Assembly: GCA_016282745.1 (NCBI GenBank)
Contig: JAEELL010000043.1
Coordinates: 1-57,891, forward strand
Origin: Lachnospiraceae bacterium
Lineage (GTDB): Bacteria; Bacillota; Clostridia; Lachnospirales; Lachnospiraceae
Direction: 5' to 3'
Length of the DNA: 57,891 nucleotides
Shown: piece after piece, positions 33,559-41,213 of the stretch
Numbering within the stretch: position 1 is the first letter of the stretch
How the letters are laid out: each line of letters starts with the position of its first letter
Made by a program: the position numbers and the translations under genes
Notes under the pieces: model-generated
Seen by the model: only the letters and a program-made list of their open reading frames with translations
Database searches by the model: none
Told to the model about the DNA's origin: nothing

Positions 33559-33962
33559 ACAGCGTTTCCTCCCATCAATATCTTCCGTTCTGCTTTCGAA
33601 TTATTGATCCCCGTATATGAGTTATTAAGTTGTAATGTATAAATAGCCGATCCGTTTTTAATATACTTAATTATATCAAAAAAACCTTTATTTTACTATT
33701 ATTTCGGGAAAATCTTCTCATATTTTTCCCAAGAAATTTATAACATCCCTTTTGGCTTTTTCTTCATATGGGTTGTCGGGCATTATTATTAAACCTAAAA
33801 TTCTCTACATATCTTTTGAAAAATACACAATGTTACCGTTTTGTTACCATTATGTGATATATTGTAAACTAGGATTCAAAATTATAAAGTGATAGACGCG
33901 CAATTTGCAGGTGTCAGACACTTAATTTGCAGGTGCTATACACGAAATTAACAGGAGAAAAC
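33559..33962. other. Divergent intergenic region with repeats
   Basis: It contains paired GTTACC boxes (33832-33848) and a 22-bp-period repeat starting AATTTGCAGGTG at 33902-33921 and 33924-33943, directly before the AGGAG of the response regulator. TATATT at 33858-33863 is a possible -10, nine bases after the second box. No gene is seen. Confidence 0.6.
33832..33848 (+). promoter_or_regulatory. Paired GTTACC boxes before the response regulator
   Basis: GTTACC at 33832-33837 and 33843-33848 are 11 bp apart, the geometry of an OmpR-family tandem operator. They stand where a -35 box would be and imply autoregulation. Confidence 0.5.
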
Positions 33963-34610
33963 ATGGATCAAATACTAATAGTTGAAGATGATGTAAACAT
34001 AGGAAACTTAATACAATTAAATCTGGAGCTTGTTGGATATAAAAGCCATTTATGCGTAAACGGGATTGAAATGAAACAGGCTCTGGCAAAAAACAAATAC
34101 GATTTAATACTGCTTGATGTGATGTTGCCGGGACAATCCGGATTTGAATTAATCAATTCTTGTGAGGGGACTCCGGTAATATATGTAACAGCAAAAGGAG
34201 AACTAAATGACAAGCTTAAGGGATTGACCCTTGGTGCTGAAGACTATATTGTCAAACCGTTTGAAATGATGGAACTTGTTGCAAGAGTAAAAGTTGTACT
34301 AAGGAGATTTCGCAAAGATACGCAATTGTTTCAACTTGATGGTGTAACTGTAGACCAGGAAAATCGAACAGTTGAAAAAGACGGTCAACGAATTGATTTG
34401 ACGCCAAGAGAATTCACTTTGCTATCAGTTCTAATCGATAATAGAAATATAGCAATGTCTAGAGAAAAACTATTAGAAGTTGCATGGGGATGGGATTTTG
34501 AAGGAGAGACCAAAACAGTCGATGTCCATATTCAGCGACTCAGAAAAAAACTCGGTTGGGAAAAGCAGATACAAACCGTAACAAAAATCGGATATAGATT
34601 GGAGGTATAA
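33963..34610 (+). CDS. OmpR-family response regulator
   Basis: 215 residues from ATG 33963 after CAGGAG; the frame open from 33927 is upstream of this site. The receiver domain begins ILIVEDDVNIG and has phospho-acceptor Asp in LILLDVMLPG and Lys in IVKPFE. The C-terminal winged helix has LTPREFTLLSVLIDN and TVDVHIQRLRKKLG. The partner kinase starts six bases downstream. Likely targets are its own promoter and the PepSY gene after the kinase, both of which have paired GTTACC boxes. Confidence 0.93.
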   Translation: MDQILIVEDDVNIGNLIQLNLELVGYKSHLCVNGIEMKQALAKNKYDLILLDVMLPGQSGFELINSCEGTPVIYVTAKGELNDKLKGLTLGAEDYIVKPFEMMELVARVKVVLRRFRKDTQLFQLDGVTVDQENRTVEKDGQRIDLTPREFTLLSVLIDNRNIAMSREKLLEVAWGWDFEGETKTVDVHIQRLRKKLGWEKQIQTVTKIGYRLEV

Positions 34611-34616
34611 ACCAGC

Positions 34617-36122
34617 ATGAAAGTATGGCAAAAAATATATCTTGCAGCCTTTGTCATCAGCGTTATTTTTGTAAACTTAGGAATCTATGCCGTATTTCAT
34701 TTAACTTATCAAAGCAATATTAAAACAGAACAAAACAACGGACAAACGAGTTACCATATGCTTGAGCAAATTGTTGAAAATAATTTCACTGCTTTGAAAG
34801 AACGCAATAATCTTAACAACACAACCATCTGTGGAATAATGGAGATGTTTGAAAGAGAATATAGCAATCAGTCATTTGAGTTTATCATTTGGAAAAATGG
34901 GAAAATACTATATTGCAAAAATAATTCTAAAGAAAATAAATATATAGAGATAAATAATGATGAGATAAAAACATATATTTACGGTAAGCATTGGGAGAAA
35001 TCATTTAAAGCTGTAGGTAACATTTCAGGATTAGATGATGAATATCAGTTATGCATAAACTATCCATTAAAAGAACTGAACCAGACATGGAAGCAGCTTC
35101 ATTTCATTTATTTAACAATCAGCTTTTTTATGATGATTGTCATGGCCATTATAATGATTATTTTGCTGCATAAATTATTAAAGCCGCTTGAGCAGTTAAA
35201 CAGGCAGGCAACGGACATCAGCAAAGGAAATTACGAAAGTCGAGTTCAAATAAAAGGCCATGATGAAATTGCAAATTTAGGACAAAGTCTGAATTCAATG
35301 GCCGATAAAATCCAAGTAAATATAGAAGCGCTTCAACATGAAAACGAAAAGAAAGAAGAGCTGATTGAAAATCTTGCACATGAAATGAAAAGTCCGCTGA
35401 CCAGTATTTACGGATATGCTGAGTATCTTCAGAAAGCAAAAACAACTCCTGAGAAAGCAGAAGAATTCTATCAGATAATAATGGACGAAAGTAAACGACT
35501 TCAGAATATGGCGTACACATTGATGGATATGGCTGAACTAAGGGGAAAAGCAATCGAAATGAAAGATATAAATATCCGTAAATTTATAGATAATCAGCGC
35601 AAAATAGTCGAGAGAACATATCCAAATAATTATAACAATAACAATAACAATAACAATAACAATAACAATAACAATAACAATAACAATAATAACAACAACA
35701 ATAGCAATCATAACAACAAACACGCCGAAATTATTTGGAATATAAATGTTTCAGAACAGGAACACTTATATGGTGAACCTCAGCTTATGTCGATTCTATT
35801 GTTGAATTTGATTAGTAACGCGGCAAGAGCCACTAAAGAAAAAGTTGACGGTAAGATTACTGTCAGCGTTGAAAAAACTAATGAGAACAAAATTCTAATA
35901 TCCGTTTCTGATAACGGAATTGGAATTCCAAAAGACAAACTATCTTCTATAACAGAACCATTTTATCGTGTTGACAAAGGCAGAAGCAGATCAATGGGAG
36001 GTAACGGTTTAGGCTTATCTCTTTGCAAGAGAATTGTTGAACTGCATAAAGGGGAAATGGAAATCCAGTCAGATGAGGGTATCGGAACGAAAGTGAATAT
36101 TAGTATTAAAAATCAGTATTAA
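34617..36122 (+). CDS. Sensor histidine kinase with poly-asparagine linker
   Basis: 501 residues. Span 1 (IYLAAFVISVIFVNLGIYAV), an extracellular sensor of about 130 residues, span 2 (LTISFFMMIVMAIIMIILL), HAMP, then a HisKA domain with His255 in ENLAHEMKSPLTSIYGY. The ATPase domain has LLNLISNAARAT, VSDNGIGIP and GGNGLGLSLC. Between HisKA and the ATPase lies 23 consecutive Asn (residues 340-362) encoded by a hexanucleotide repeat. GGAGG of the upstream gene's end serves as ribosome-binding site. The stop codon lies inside a 13-bp tandem repeat array. The signal is unknown. Confidence 0.92.
   Translation: MKVWQKIYLAAFVISVIFVNLGIYAVFHLTYQSNIKTEQNNGQTSYHMLEQIVENNFTALKERNNLNNTTICGIMEMFEREYSNQSFEFIIWKNGKILYCKNNSKENKYIEINNDEIKTYIYGKHWEKSFKAVGNISGLDDEYQLCINYPLKELNQTWKQLHFIYLTISFFMMIVMAIIMIILLHKLLKPLEQLNRQATDISKGNYESRVQIKGHDEIANLGQSLNSMADKIQVNIEALQHENEKKEELIENLAHEMKSPLTSIYGYAEYLQKAKTTPEKAEEFYQIIMDESKRLQNMAYTLMDMAELRGKAIEMKDINIRKFIDNQRKIVERTYPNNYNNNNNNNNNNNNNNNNNNNNNNNSNHNNKHAEIIWNINVSEQEHLYGEPQLMSILLLNLISNAARATKEKVDGKITVSVEKTNENKILISVSDNGIGIPKDKLSSITEPFYRVDKGRSRSMGGNGLGLSLCKRIVELHKGEMEIQSDEGIGTKVNISIKNQY
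35634..35687 (+). repeat. (AACAAT)9 microsatellite inside the kinase gene
   Basis: Nine exact copies of AACAAT, followed by imperfect AAY codons to 35702. In the coding frame it gives Asn-Asn per unit, so gain or loss of a unit changes the length by two Asn without a frameshift. Confidence 0.95.
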
Positions 36123-36163
36123 AAATCAGTATTTAATATCAGTATTTAATATTAGTATAAAAA
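36099..36163 (+). repeat. Five-copy 13-bp tandem repeat over the kinase stop codon
   Basis: Copies start at 36099, 36112, 36125, 36138 and 36151, with unit consensus ATCAGTATTAAAA/ATCAGTATTTAAT. The kinase TAA (36120-36122) lies in copy 2, so the array sets the last residues (IKNQY) of the kinase. Confidence 0.85.
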
Positions 36164-36212
36164 CTAAAAATTAAATATCAGTATTTTATTTCATCATATT
36201 ATTTTTTATTTC

Positions 36213-36229
36213 GTTACCTTTTTGTTACC
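36213..36229 (+). promoter_or_regulatory. Paired GTTACC boxes before the PepSY gene
   Basis: GTTACCTTTTTGTTACC: two boxes (36213-36218, 36224-36229) 11 bp apart, the same box and spacing as before the response regulator. A palindrome GAATTGCAATTC follows at 36289-36300. Confidence 0.5.
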
Positions 36230-36395
36230 TTTTTGCAATTGTACTGAAAATGCACAGGTCTAGGATATACATATAAGAAATGTTAAACGAATTGCAATTC
36301 ACAATCATTTGAACAAAAAAACTATGCATCATTTAGAAATTATGAATGACATGAAAAGCATGACACTCATGAAAAAACACGAAAGGAGATATATC

Positions 36396-37187
36396 GTGAG
36401 AAAAGAAAGTATTTTAACTATCACATTATCTTTAATGCTTGCAAGTGCAGGTGGCTTGGCACTTAATCAAACTATTTCCGGTGAAATGAATCAGGAAATC
36501 TGTAAAAAATATAACAACAAAAGCATTAAAACATCAGCTAATAATATCAATTCAGACTATGATGAACTCGCAAACGACGACTTTTTTGCCGATTCAGAAG
36601 ACAGATACGCATATGATGACACTACACCATTTAAGTCGAAAAAAATAATTGATATTTCCGCATCAGAAGCACAAGAAATAATAGTAGAACAGGTTGAGAA
36701 AATATATGGAAAACTTAATGGCTTTTATTCTTTTGGAATATCAAATCGTACCGGAGATGGCGTAATTAACAGAGAATACTATGGAACATTTACAGTAACG
36801 TCAACCGAAGGTGACGGAAAAAAAACAGATTATGAATTTGCTCTAAATTCTATTACCGGCAAATTAATTTACATATACAAACATTGCCCGGATTTAGATA
36901 AGAGAAATGGCGACAGTTCATCTGAAATATCCGTAAATGGAGATGAGTTAGATAACACTTCAGAAAAGTATGAAAAGATTGCAAAAGAATTTGCCTCATC
37001 ATATTTTGATGATAATGATATTGCAAAAATGGAAGTAATCTATAACGTTGTTTTCTACGGTGGGGAAAATGATCTTGATTATTTTCATCAGTCACCTGCT
37101 GTTGAGCTGACAATGGATGACAATTCAAAATATACAATAAGTATCCATCCAACAACCGGAGAAATCGTCGGTTTTGTAAAGAATTAA
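36396..37187 (+). CDS. Secreted PepSY-domain protein
   Basis: 263 residues from a GTG at 36396, chosen because AAGGAG lies eight bases upstream; the frame open from 36309 has no such site. A signal sequence (ILTITLSLMLASAGGLALNQ) leads to an Asp-rich linker. Two PepSY-like repeats follow: SASEAQEIIVEQVEKIYGKL with YEFALNSITGKLIYIYK, and the C-terminal YEKIAKEFASSYF with VELTMDDNSKYTISIHPTTG. PepSY proteins of this kind are inhibitors or modulators near the cell surface. Its location and shared GTTACC boxes suggest control by the upstream two-component system. Confidence 0.78.
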   Translation: MRKESILTITLSLMLASAGGLALNQTISGEMNQEICKKYNNKSIKTSANNINSDYDELANDDFFADSEDRYAYDDTTPFKSKKIIDISASEAQEIIVEQVEKIYGKLNGFYSFGISNRTGDGVINREYYGTFTVTSTEGDGKKTDYEFALNSITGKLIYIYKHCPDLDKRNGDSSSEISVNGDELDNTSEKYEKIAKEFASSYFDDNDIAKMEVIYNVVFYGGENDLDYFHQSPAVELTMDDNSKYTISIHPTTGEIVGFVKN

Positions 37188-37288
37188 TTTTAAATCGCTA
37201 AAAAATATGCAAATTATTAACAGTTATTTTCAAACAACTATAAGATATGGAGTATTTAATTACAAAAAATTATAATATAACGAAGTAG

Positions 37289-37318
37289 AAAAAAGTGCAC
37301 TATAAAGTGTACTTTTTT
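37289..37318 (+). terminator. Terminator after the PepSY gene
   Basis: AAAAAAGTGCACT (37289-37301) and AGTGTACTTTTTT (37306-37318), loop ATAA, one G-U pair. Confidence 0.8.
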
Positions 37319-37394
37319 TATGACATATAGTATGATTATTGTATATTAATTCTGTATTAACTATATCTGATTAATCAGATGAGAGGAGGATTTT

Positions 37395-38333
37395 ATGAAA
37401 AAGAGTATCAGAAAAATATTCAGTTTAACACTATCAGCTATATTAATTGTTGGCGGTTTTTATTTTTCGCCATTAGGTGAAGGCATGCACAATTCTTTTG
37501 CTGCATCTAACGATGAAAATCCAACCGTAGCGTTGGACGATACACTTTACTCAGTAGATATTACCGGAGTAATTGCCCCAGTGGATGGCGCATACGCTCT
37601 AAGAGATGTAGCTTCGACAGATTTTTACGATGCAACAGCTTCCTGGTGGGCATACGATCCAGGATGTTGGTTATTTCCATCAGATAAATTTCAGGATGGA
37701 AAGAAATACAAAGTTCGTGTAACTCTTGTTGCAAAAAGTATTTTTAGGTTTGCATATAAGCAAGGTCCGGAGTATCCTGAATCAACTGTAACAGCAACAA
37801 TCAACGGTCTTCCTGCAACTGTAAATGTTGAACTTGGAAAAGACCCTTCACAAACTATCATGGTAGATTATACATTTACTTGTGGTGAACTTCCAACAAC
37901 CACAACACAGCCTTCAACAAATGGTGGAAATACAAATCAACAGACAACTACAGCACCTTCTTCGGTTGCAGCAACAACTCAATCAGCAACAACAACTGTT
38001 GCAACTGATGTCACACAGGCTGCTAACAAAAAAGATACACAATCATTAAAAGTTTCTGTAAAGAAGGCAAATGTCAAATACACAAAAGTTAAGAAGAAAT
38101 TGCAAAAAGTTAAAGCAATTACAGTAAAAGAGGCAAAGGGTTCTATCTCTTATTCCAAAGTAAAAAAAGGGTCTTCTGCAAAACTTAAAGTAAATAAAAA
38201 GACAGGAGTTATAACAGTTAAGAAAGGTACAAAGAAAGGTACTTATAAGATTGTTGTAAAAATCACAGCAACCGGAGATGATAAATATCTTTTAGGTTCA
38301 AAAACAGTTACAGTAAAAGTCAAAGTCAAATAA
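37395..38333 (+). CDS. Secreted protein with Thr-rich linker and Lys-rich Ig-like tail
   Basis: 312 residues. A signal peptide (SLTLSAILIVGGFYFSPLGE to FAAS) is followed by a domain of about 130 residues with three Trp in ATASWWAYDPGCWLFPSD and a closing FTCGELP. A Thr/Gln/Asn/Ala linker (TTTTQPSTNGGNTNQQTTT) follows, then a C-terminal domain of about 95 residues with over 30 percent Lys and repeating VKKxxxKY/KVKK patterns (KKTGVITVKKGTKKGTYKIV). Such tails are common on Lachnospiraceae surface proteins and probably bind anionic wall polymers. The N-terminal domain is not recognised. GAGGAGG precedes the ATG. Confidence 0.7.
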   Translation: MKKSIRKIFSLTLSAILIVGGFYFSPLGEGMHNSFAASNDENPTVALDDTLYSVDITGVIAPVDGAYALRDVASTDFYDATASWWAYDPGCWLFPSDKFQDGKKYKVRVTLVAKSIFRFAYKQGPEYPESTVTATINGLPATVNVELGKDPSQTIMVDYTFTCGELPTTTTQPSTNGGNTNQQTTTAPSSVAATTQSATTTVATDVTQAANKKDTQSLKVSVKKANVKYTKVKKKLQKVKAITVKEAKGSISYSKVKKGSSAKLKVNKKTGVITVKKGTKKGTYKIVVKITATGDDKYLLGSKTVTVKVKVK

Positions 38334-38366
38334 ACAAGAAATATATATAAAACAAATATACATGAC

Positions 38367-38401
38367 AAAGGCGTTTCATCACATAGTGGTGGAACGCCTT
38401 T
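38367..38401 (+). terminator. Terminator
   Basis: A 16-bp stem, AAAGGCGTTTCATCAC (38367-38382) with GTGGTGGAACGCCTTT (38386-38401), two G-U pairs. Confidence 0.8.
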
Positions 38402-38442
38402 ATATATTGGTCAACTATTCTTTTATCAAGAATGTAATATCC

Positions 38443-38486
38443 CTGAGATACGTCTGAGATACGCCTGAGATATGTCTGAGTTATAT
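38443..38486 (+). repeat. Four-copy 11-bp tandem repeat
   Basis: Units CTGAGATACGT, CTGAGATACGC, CTGAGATATGT and CTGAGTTATAT at 38443, 38454, 38465 and 38476. The 11-bp period puts each CTGAG on about the same DNA face. Confidence 0.85.
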
Positions 38487-38513
38487 CTAATTATTTTTAA
38501 TTGGCGAATTACA

Positions 38514-38546
38514 GAAATATATTTCTCAATTTAAGAAATATATTTC
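38514..38546. promoter_or_regulatory. Two GAAATATATTTC palindromes 21 bp apart
   Basis: The perfect 12-bp palindrome GAAATATATTTC occurs at 38514-38525 and 38535-38546, two helical turns apart, about 90 bp before the next gene. This is a plausible dimer-binding operator pair; AT-rich background tempers the claim. Confidence 0.45.
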
Positions 38547-38632
38547 AAATAAAAAAAATGATATTATTTTGTTAAAAAGGATTTATTATATAAAAATTTA
38601 GTAACTATCAAATTGAAAGGAAAAATGATGCT

Positions 38633-39556
38633 ATGATTTACGAAAAAAACAATATTAATTACAACAACGAAATAAACGAATTGTTAATTAATGGAAAGAA
38701 TGCGATTAACAAAAAAGACTGGGAAACAGCATCATTATTATTTTCAAAAGCAATTGATTATAATGATAAATGTGGAGATGCATATTACGGCGCATTAATG
38801 GCAAAATACCATGCTAACAGCCCAAAGAATATGGTTGACATTTTTCTTGAAAAATATAATAATCCTGATTCTATAGCTATTGAATATTACAGAGATCACA
38901 TTGATGATATAATCACTGAATACAAGGTTCCGGGATATTTGTCTGAAGATGAAATAAAAAATGAGTACGATTTTTGTAATGATACAGTATTTTATTCAAC
39001 AGTAGACTCAATTATGGATATGAAAGAATTAGCCATGAAAGAAATTTCAGGAGAAAAACTTTGGTCGAAAGCAATGGAATACGGAACAGATAATCTTCAA
39101 GCTAAAATTAATAACATAATAGAAGAAATAAAAAGAATTTTAGATGAAAGAATCGATATAGCAAAAGAACAATATATAAACAACGTTTCTGAAGTTGTTC
39201 GCACAACCGGACAAAGAGTAATAGAAACAGATAAAATAATTATAAATAAATATAATGAAGCCAGAGAGGAGAGACTCAGAGATTATAATAGAGCTGTTTT
39301 TTTATTCAAATGTGCAAGAAAAAAAGCTGATATTGACGTTGTAATCCCAATGTTTGACAGAATGAAGGAATTCAGAGATTCAGATGAATATTTAGCAAAA
39401 TGTATAAAGATTAGAAATACAGTATGGCTTTATTATCTAACACATTATAACGGAAACGCAGATTATTCATTACAAATCATATCAATTATCTCAGGAATAT
39501 CTTTTTTCTTATCCGCGATTGTAATTTTTATACAAATACTTAGTTTTTTATACTGA
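38633..39556 (+). CDS. Tail-anchored protein with TPR-like N-terminus
   Basis: 307 residues. The first 70 residues form a TPR-like pair of helices (INELLINGKNAINKKDWETA, SLLFSKAIDYNDKCGDAYYG), followed by long charged helices with coiled-coil character around residues 150-230 (NNIIEEIKRILDERIDIAKE). The only membrane span is at the very C-terminus (LQIISIISGISFFLSAIVIF), so the body faces the cytoplasm. Lachnospiraceae have similar TPR/zinc-ribbon surface proteins, but I cannot name a family. GAAAGGA lies about 14 bases upstream. It is monocistronic with a terminator. Confidence 0.6.
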   Translation: MIYEKNNINYNNEINELLINGKNAINKKDWETASLLFSKAIDYNDKCGDAYYGALMAKYHANSPKNMVDIFLEKYNNPDSIAIEYYRDHIDDIITEYKVPGYLSEDEIKNEYDFCNDTVFYSTVDSIMDMKELAMKEISGEKLWSKAMEYGTDNLQAKINNIIEEIKRILDERIDIAKEQYINNVSEVVRTTGQRVIETDKIIINKYNEAREERLRDYNRAVFLFKCARKKADIDVVIPMFDRMKEFRDSDEYLAKCIKIRNTVWLYYLTHYNGNADYSLQIISIISGISFFLSAIVIFIQILSFLY

Positions 39557-39597
39557 AATTATGATATCTGAAACCAGAAAGTTATCATTTTTTTCAT

Positions 39598-39631
39598 AAA
39601 GCACACCACTGATATAAGGTTGGTGTGCTTT
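39598..39631 (+). terminator. Terminator before the BlaI-regulated promoter
   Basis: AAAGCACACCA (39598-39608) and TGGTGTGCTTT (39621-39631) form an 11-bp stem with a 12-base loop. Confidence 0.75.
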
Positions 39632-39633
39632 TG

Positions 39634-39717
39634 TTCTACAAATGTAGAATTTCCTCTTGACAAACCATTTCGACATTTGTAGAATAAAATTACAAATTGA
39701 TTTCGACATTTGTAGAA
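39634..39717. promoter_or_regulatory. Three BlaI/MecI-type operators around one promoter
   Basis: TTCTACAAATGTAGAA at 39634-39649, and TTCGACATTTGTAGAA at 39669-39684 and again at 39702-39717. The TACA/TGTA dyad is the BlaI/MecI operator signature. Promoter TTGACA (39657-39662), 17-bp spacer, TAGAAT (39680-39685): operator 1 is upstream of the -35, operator 2 covers the -10, operator 3 lies downstream of the start site. The operon encodes its own BlaI-like repressor. Confidence 0.85.
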
Positions 39718-39752
39718 CAAGATATTTTTAATAAAAAACGAGGAGAGCAGCT

Positions 39753-40817
39753 ATGAAAAAATCAATTATTTTATCAATCTTAATTATGGCATTTGCACTT
39801 GGAATTGGAAGCAAAGCATTCGCCTATGAAAAGCAGAACAATCTCAACATAGACGGGAAATACATGTACGTCGTTGCACCGGACAACTCTAGCACTCAGA
39901 TAGTCAGATACGACAGCACCACAGGAGAAACAAAAGTAATATACGAAAATGGTGACATAAAAGCAATTACTTCAGTTATTGTTTGTGGAGACAGACTTTT
40001 AATTGAAGGCAACAAATGCTGGTCTGCAACATATGGTGGATCTGCCGGATTTCCTCAGTCTGTAAATTATATTTATTCCATGAATAAAGACGGAAGCGAT
40101 ATTAAAACCATCACTAAAGGAAAAGATATGATATATCACAAAGGTAAAATATACTATATCAATCCTAAGATGAAGACTATTGATGGAGAGAAAGGAACAT
40201 TATACGGATTGGTTTATAAGATGAATCCTGACGGTTCAAATAAAAAGCTCGTATATAACAACAAAAAAGTTGCCAGAATGTACACCGATGAGAAGTATCT
40301 TTATGTGGAAAAATACAAAGAAGACTATATGAATAAAACCTTTTACAGAATTAGTTTCAAAGGAAAAGGCGAGAAAGAAGTAGATTATGCAATATATAAA
40401 AACAAAAAATATGATTTTTATTCTATCCGATCTTATTACGGAATAGTACCGGAAATATCATCAATCGACTATATAAAAATATGCAACAAAAAAGGAAACA
40501 CAGTAAAAAAAATAAAGACAAGTTCCTTTACGGTATGCGGCAAATATATCTATTACAACAAGAGTAAAGTAAAAAGCTGTACAGTTTATCGTTTAGACAC
40601 TAAAACTTTAAAATCAAAAAAAGTATACAGTTATACAAACGAACTACTTGATGACTCTTCTGAGTGCAAAGCATTATTCTATCATAACAAACTTGGAAAC
40701 GTAGTTTATATAGAAGGATACTATGTAGAAAAAAATGGTGATTATTACGACGAGATTTGCGAATGTATTAATAACCAGGGAAAAGCAACAGAAATCAGCA
40801 AATGGTTTGTATCATAA
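39753..40817 (+). CDS. Secreted beta-propeller-like (DUF5050-type) protein
   Basis: 354 residues, first gene of the BlaI-controlled operon; GAGGAGAG precedes the ATG. A cleavable signal peptide (ILSILIMAFALGIGSKAFAY) leads into repeated short blades of the type DGKYMYVVAPDNSSTQIVRY, YIYSMNKDGSDIKTI, KIYYINPKM, LVYKMNPDGSNKKLVY, YLYVEKY and KYIYYNKSKVKSCTVYRLDT. This matches the DUF5050/low-density-receptor-like propellers found in Clostridia. In bla and mec systems the regulated gene is a resistance enzyme; here it is a non-enzymatic secreted protein of unknown role, possibly a ligand decoy or wall sensor. Confidence 0.75.
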   Translation: MKKSIILSILIMAFALGIGSKAFAYEKQNNLNIDGKYMYVVAPDNSSTQIVRYDSTTGETKVIYENGDIKAITSVIVCGDRLLIEGNKCWSATYGGSAGFPQSVNYIYSMNKDGSDIKTITKGKDMIYHKGKIYYINPKMKTIDGEKGTLYGLVYKMNPDGSNKKLVYNNKKVARMYTDEKYLYVEKYKEDYMNKTFYRISFKGKGEKEVDYAIYKNKKYDFYSIRSYYGIVPEISSIDYIKICNKKGNTVKKIKTSSFTVCGKYIYYNKSKVKSCTVYRLDTKTLKSKKVYSYTNELLDDSSECKALFYHNKLGNVVYIEGYYVEKNGDYYDEICECINNQGKATEISKWFVS

Positions 40818-40838
40818 TAGTACAGGAGGGCAATAACT

Positions 40839-41210
40839 ATGAAAAGATTACCGGATTCCGAGTTAGATATAATGATGGCAATTTGGAAACTTAATTCAGC
40901 AGTTACCAGAGTGGAAATAGAGGGGGCACTTAGTAAATCTGATGAATGGTCACCAACTACAATTTTATCCCTGCTTTCAAGATTAGAAAAAAAGGGATTT
41001 GTTAAGGTTGAGAAAAATGGAAAACAAAATGTATATGAGGCTATAGTATCACAGAAAGAATATCTGCAAAGCGAAAGCAAATCGGTATTAGAAAAAATGT
41101 ACAACAACTCTATTACTAATTTTATGGTTGCACTGTACTCAGGTAAAAAACCTACCAAGAAGCAGTTAGATGAATTGCAGAATCTTATCGATACTTATAA
41201 GGGGGAGTAA
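40839..41210 (+). CDS. BlaI/MecI-family repressor
   Basis: 123 residues. The N-terminal winged helix LPDSELDIMMAIWKLNSAVT, WSPTTILSLLSRLEKKGFVK and EKNGKQNVYEAIVS is diagnostic of BlaI/MecI. The C-terminal helices (FMVALYSGKKPTKKQLDELQ) mediate dimerisation. BlaI is inactivated by the metalloprotease of its BlaR1 partner, encoded three bases downstream. The usual Asn-Phe cleavage site is not obvious; TNFMVAL is a candidate. It should bind the three operators at 39634-39717. AGGAGGG precedes the ATG. Confidence 0.92.
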   Translation: MKRLPDSELDIMMAIWKLNSAVTRVEIEGALSKSDEWSPTTILSLLSRLEKKGFVKVEKNGKQNVYEAIVSQKEYLQSESKSVLEKMYNNSITNFMVALYSGKKPTKKQLDELQNLIDTYKGE

Positions 41211-41213
41211 AAA

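Noticed and set aside
35538-35723. Minus-strand Val/Ile-rich frame opposite the poly-Asn tract
   Set aside because: A shadow of the AACAAT repeat read in reverse.
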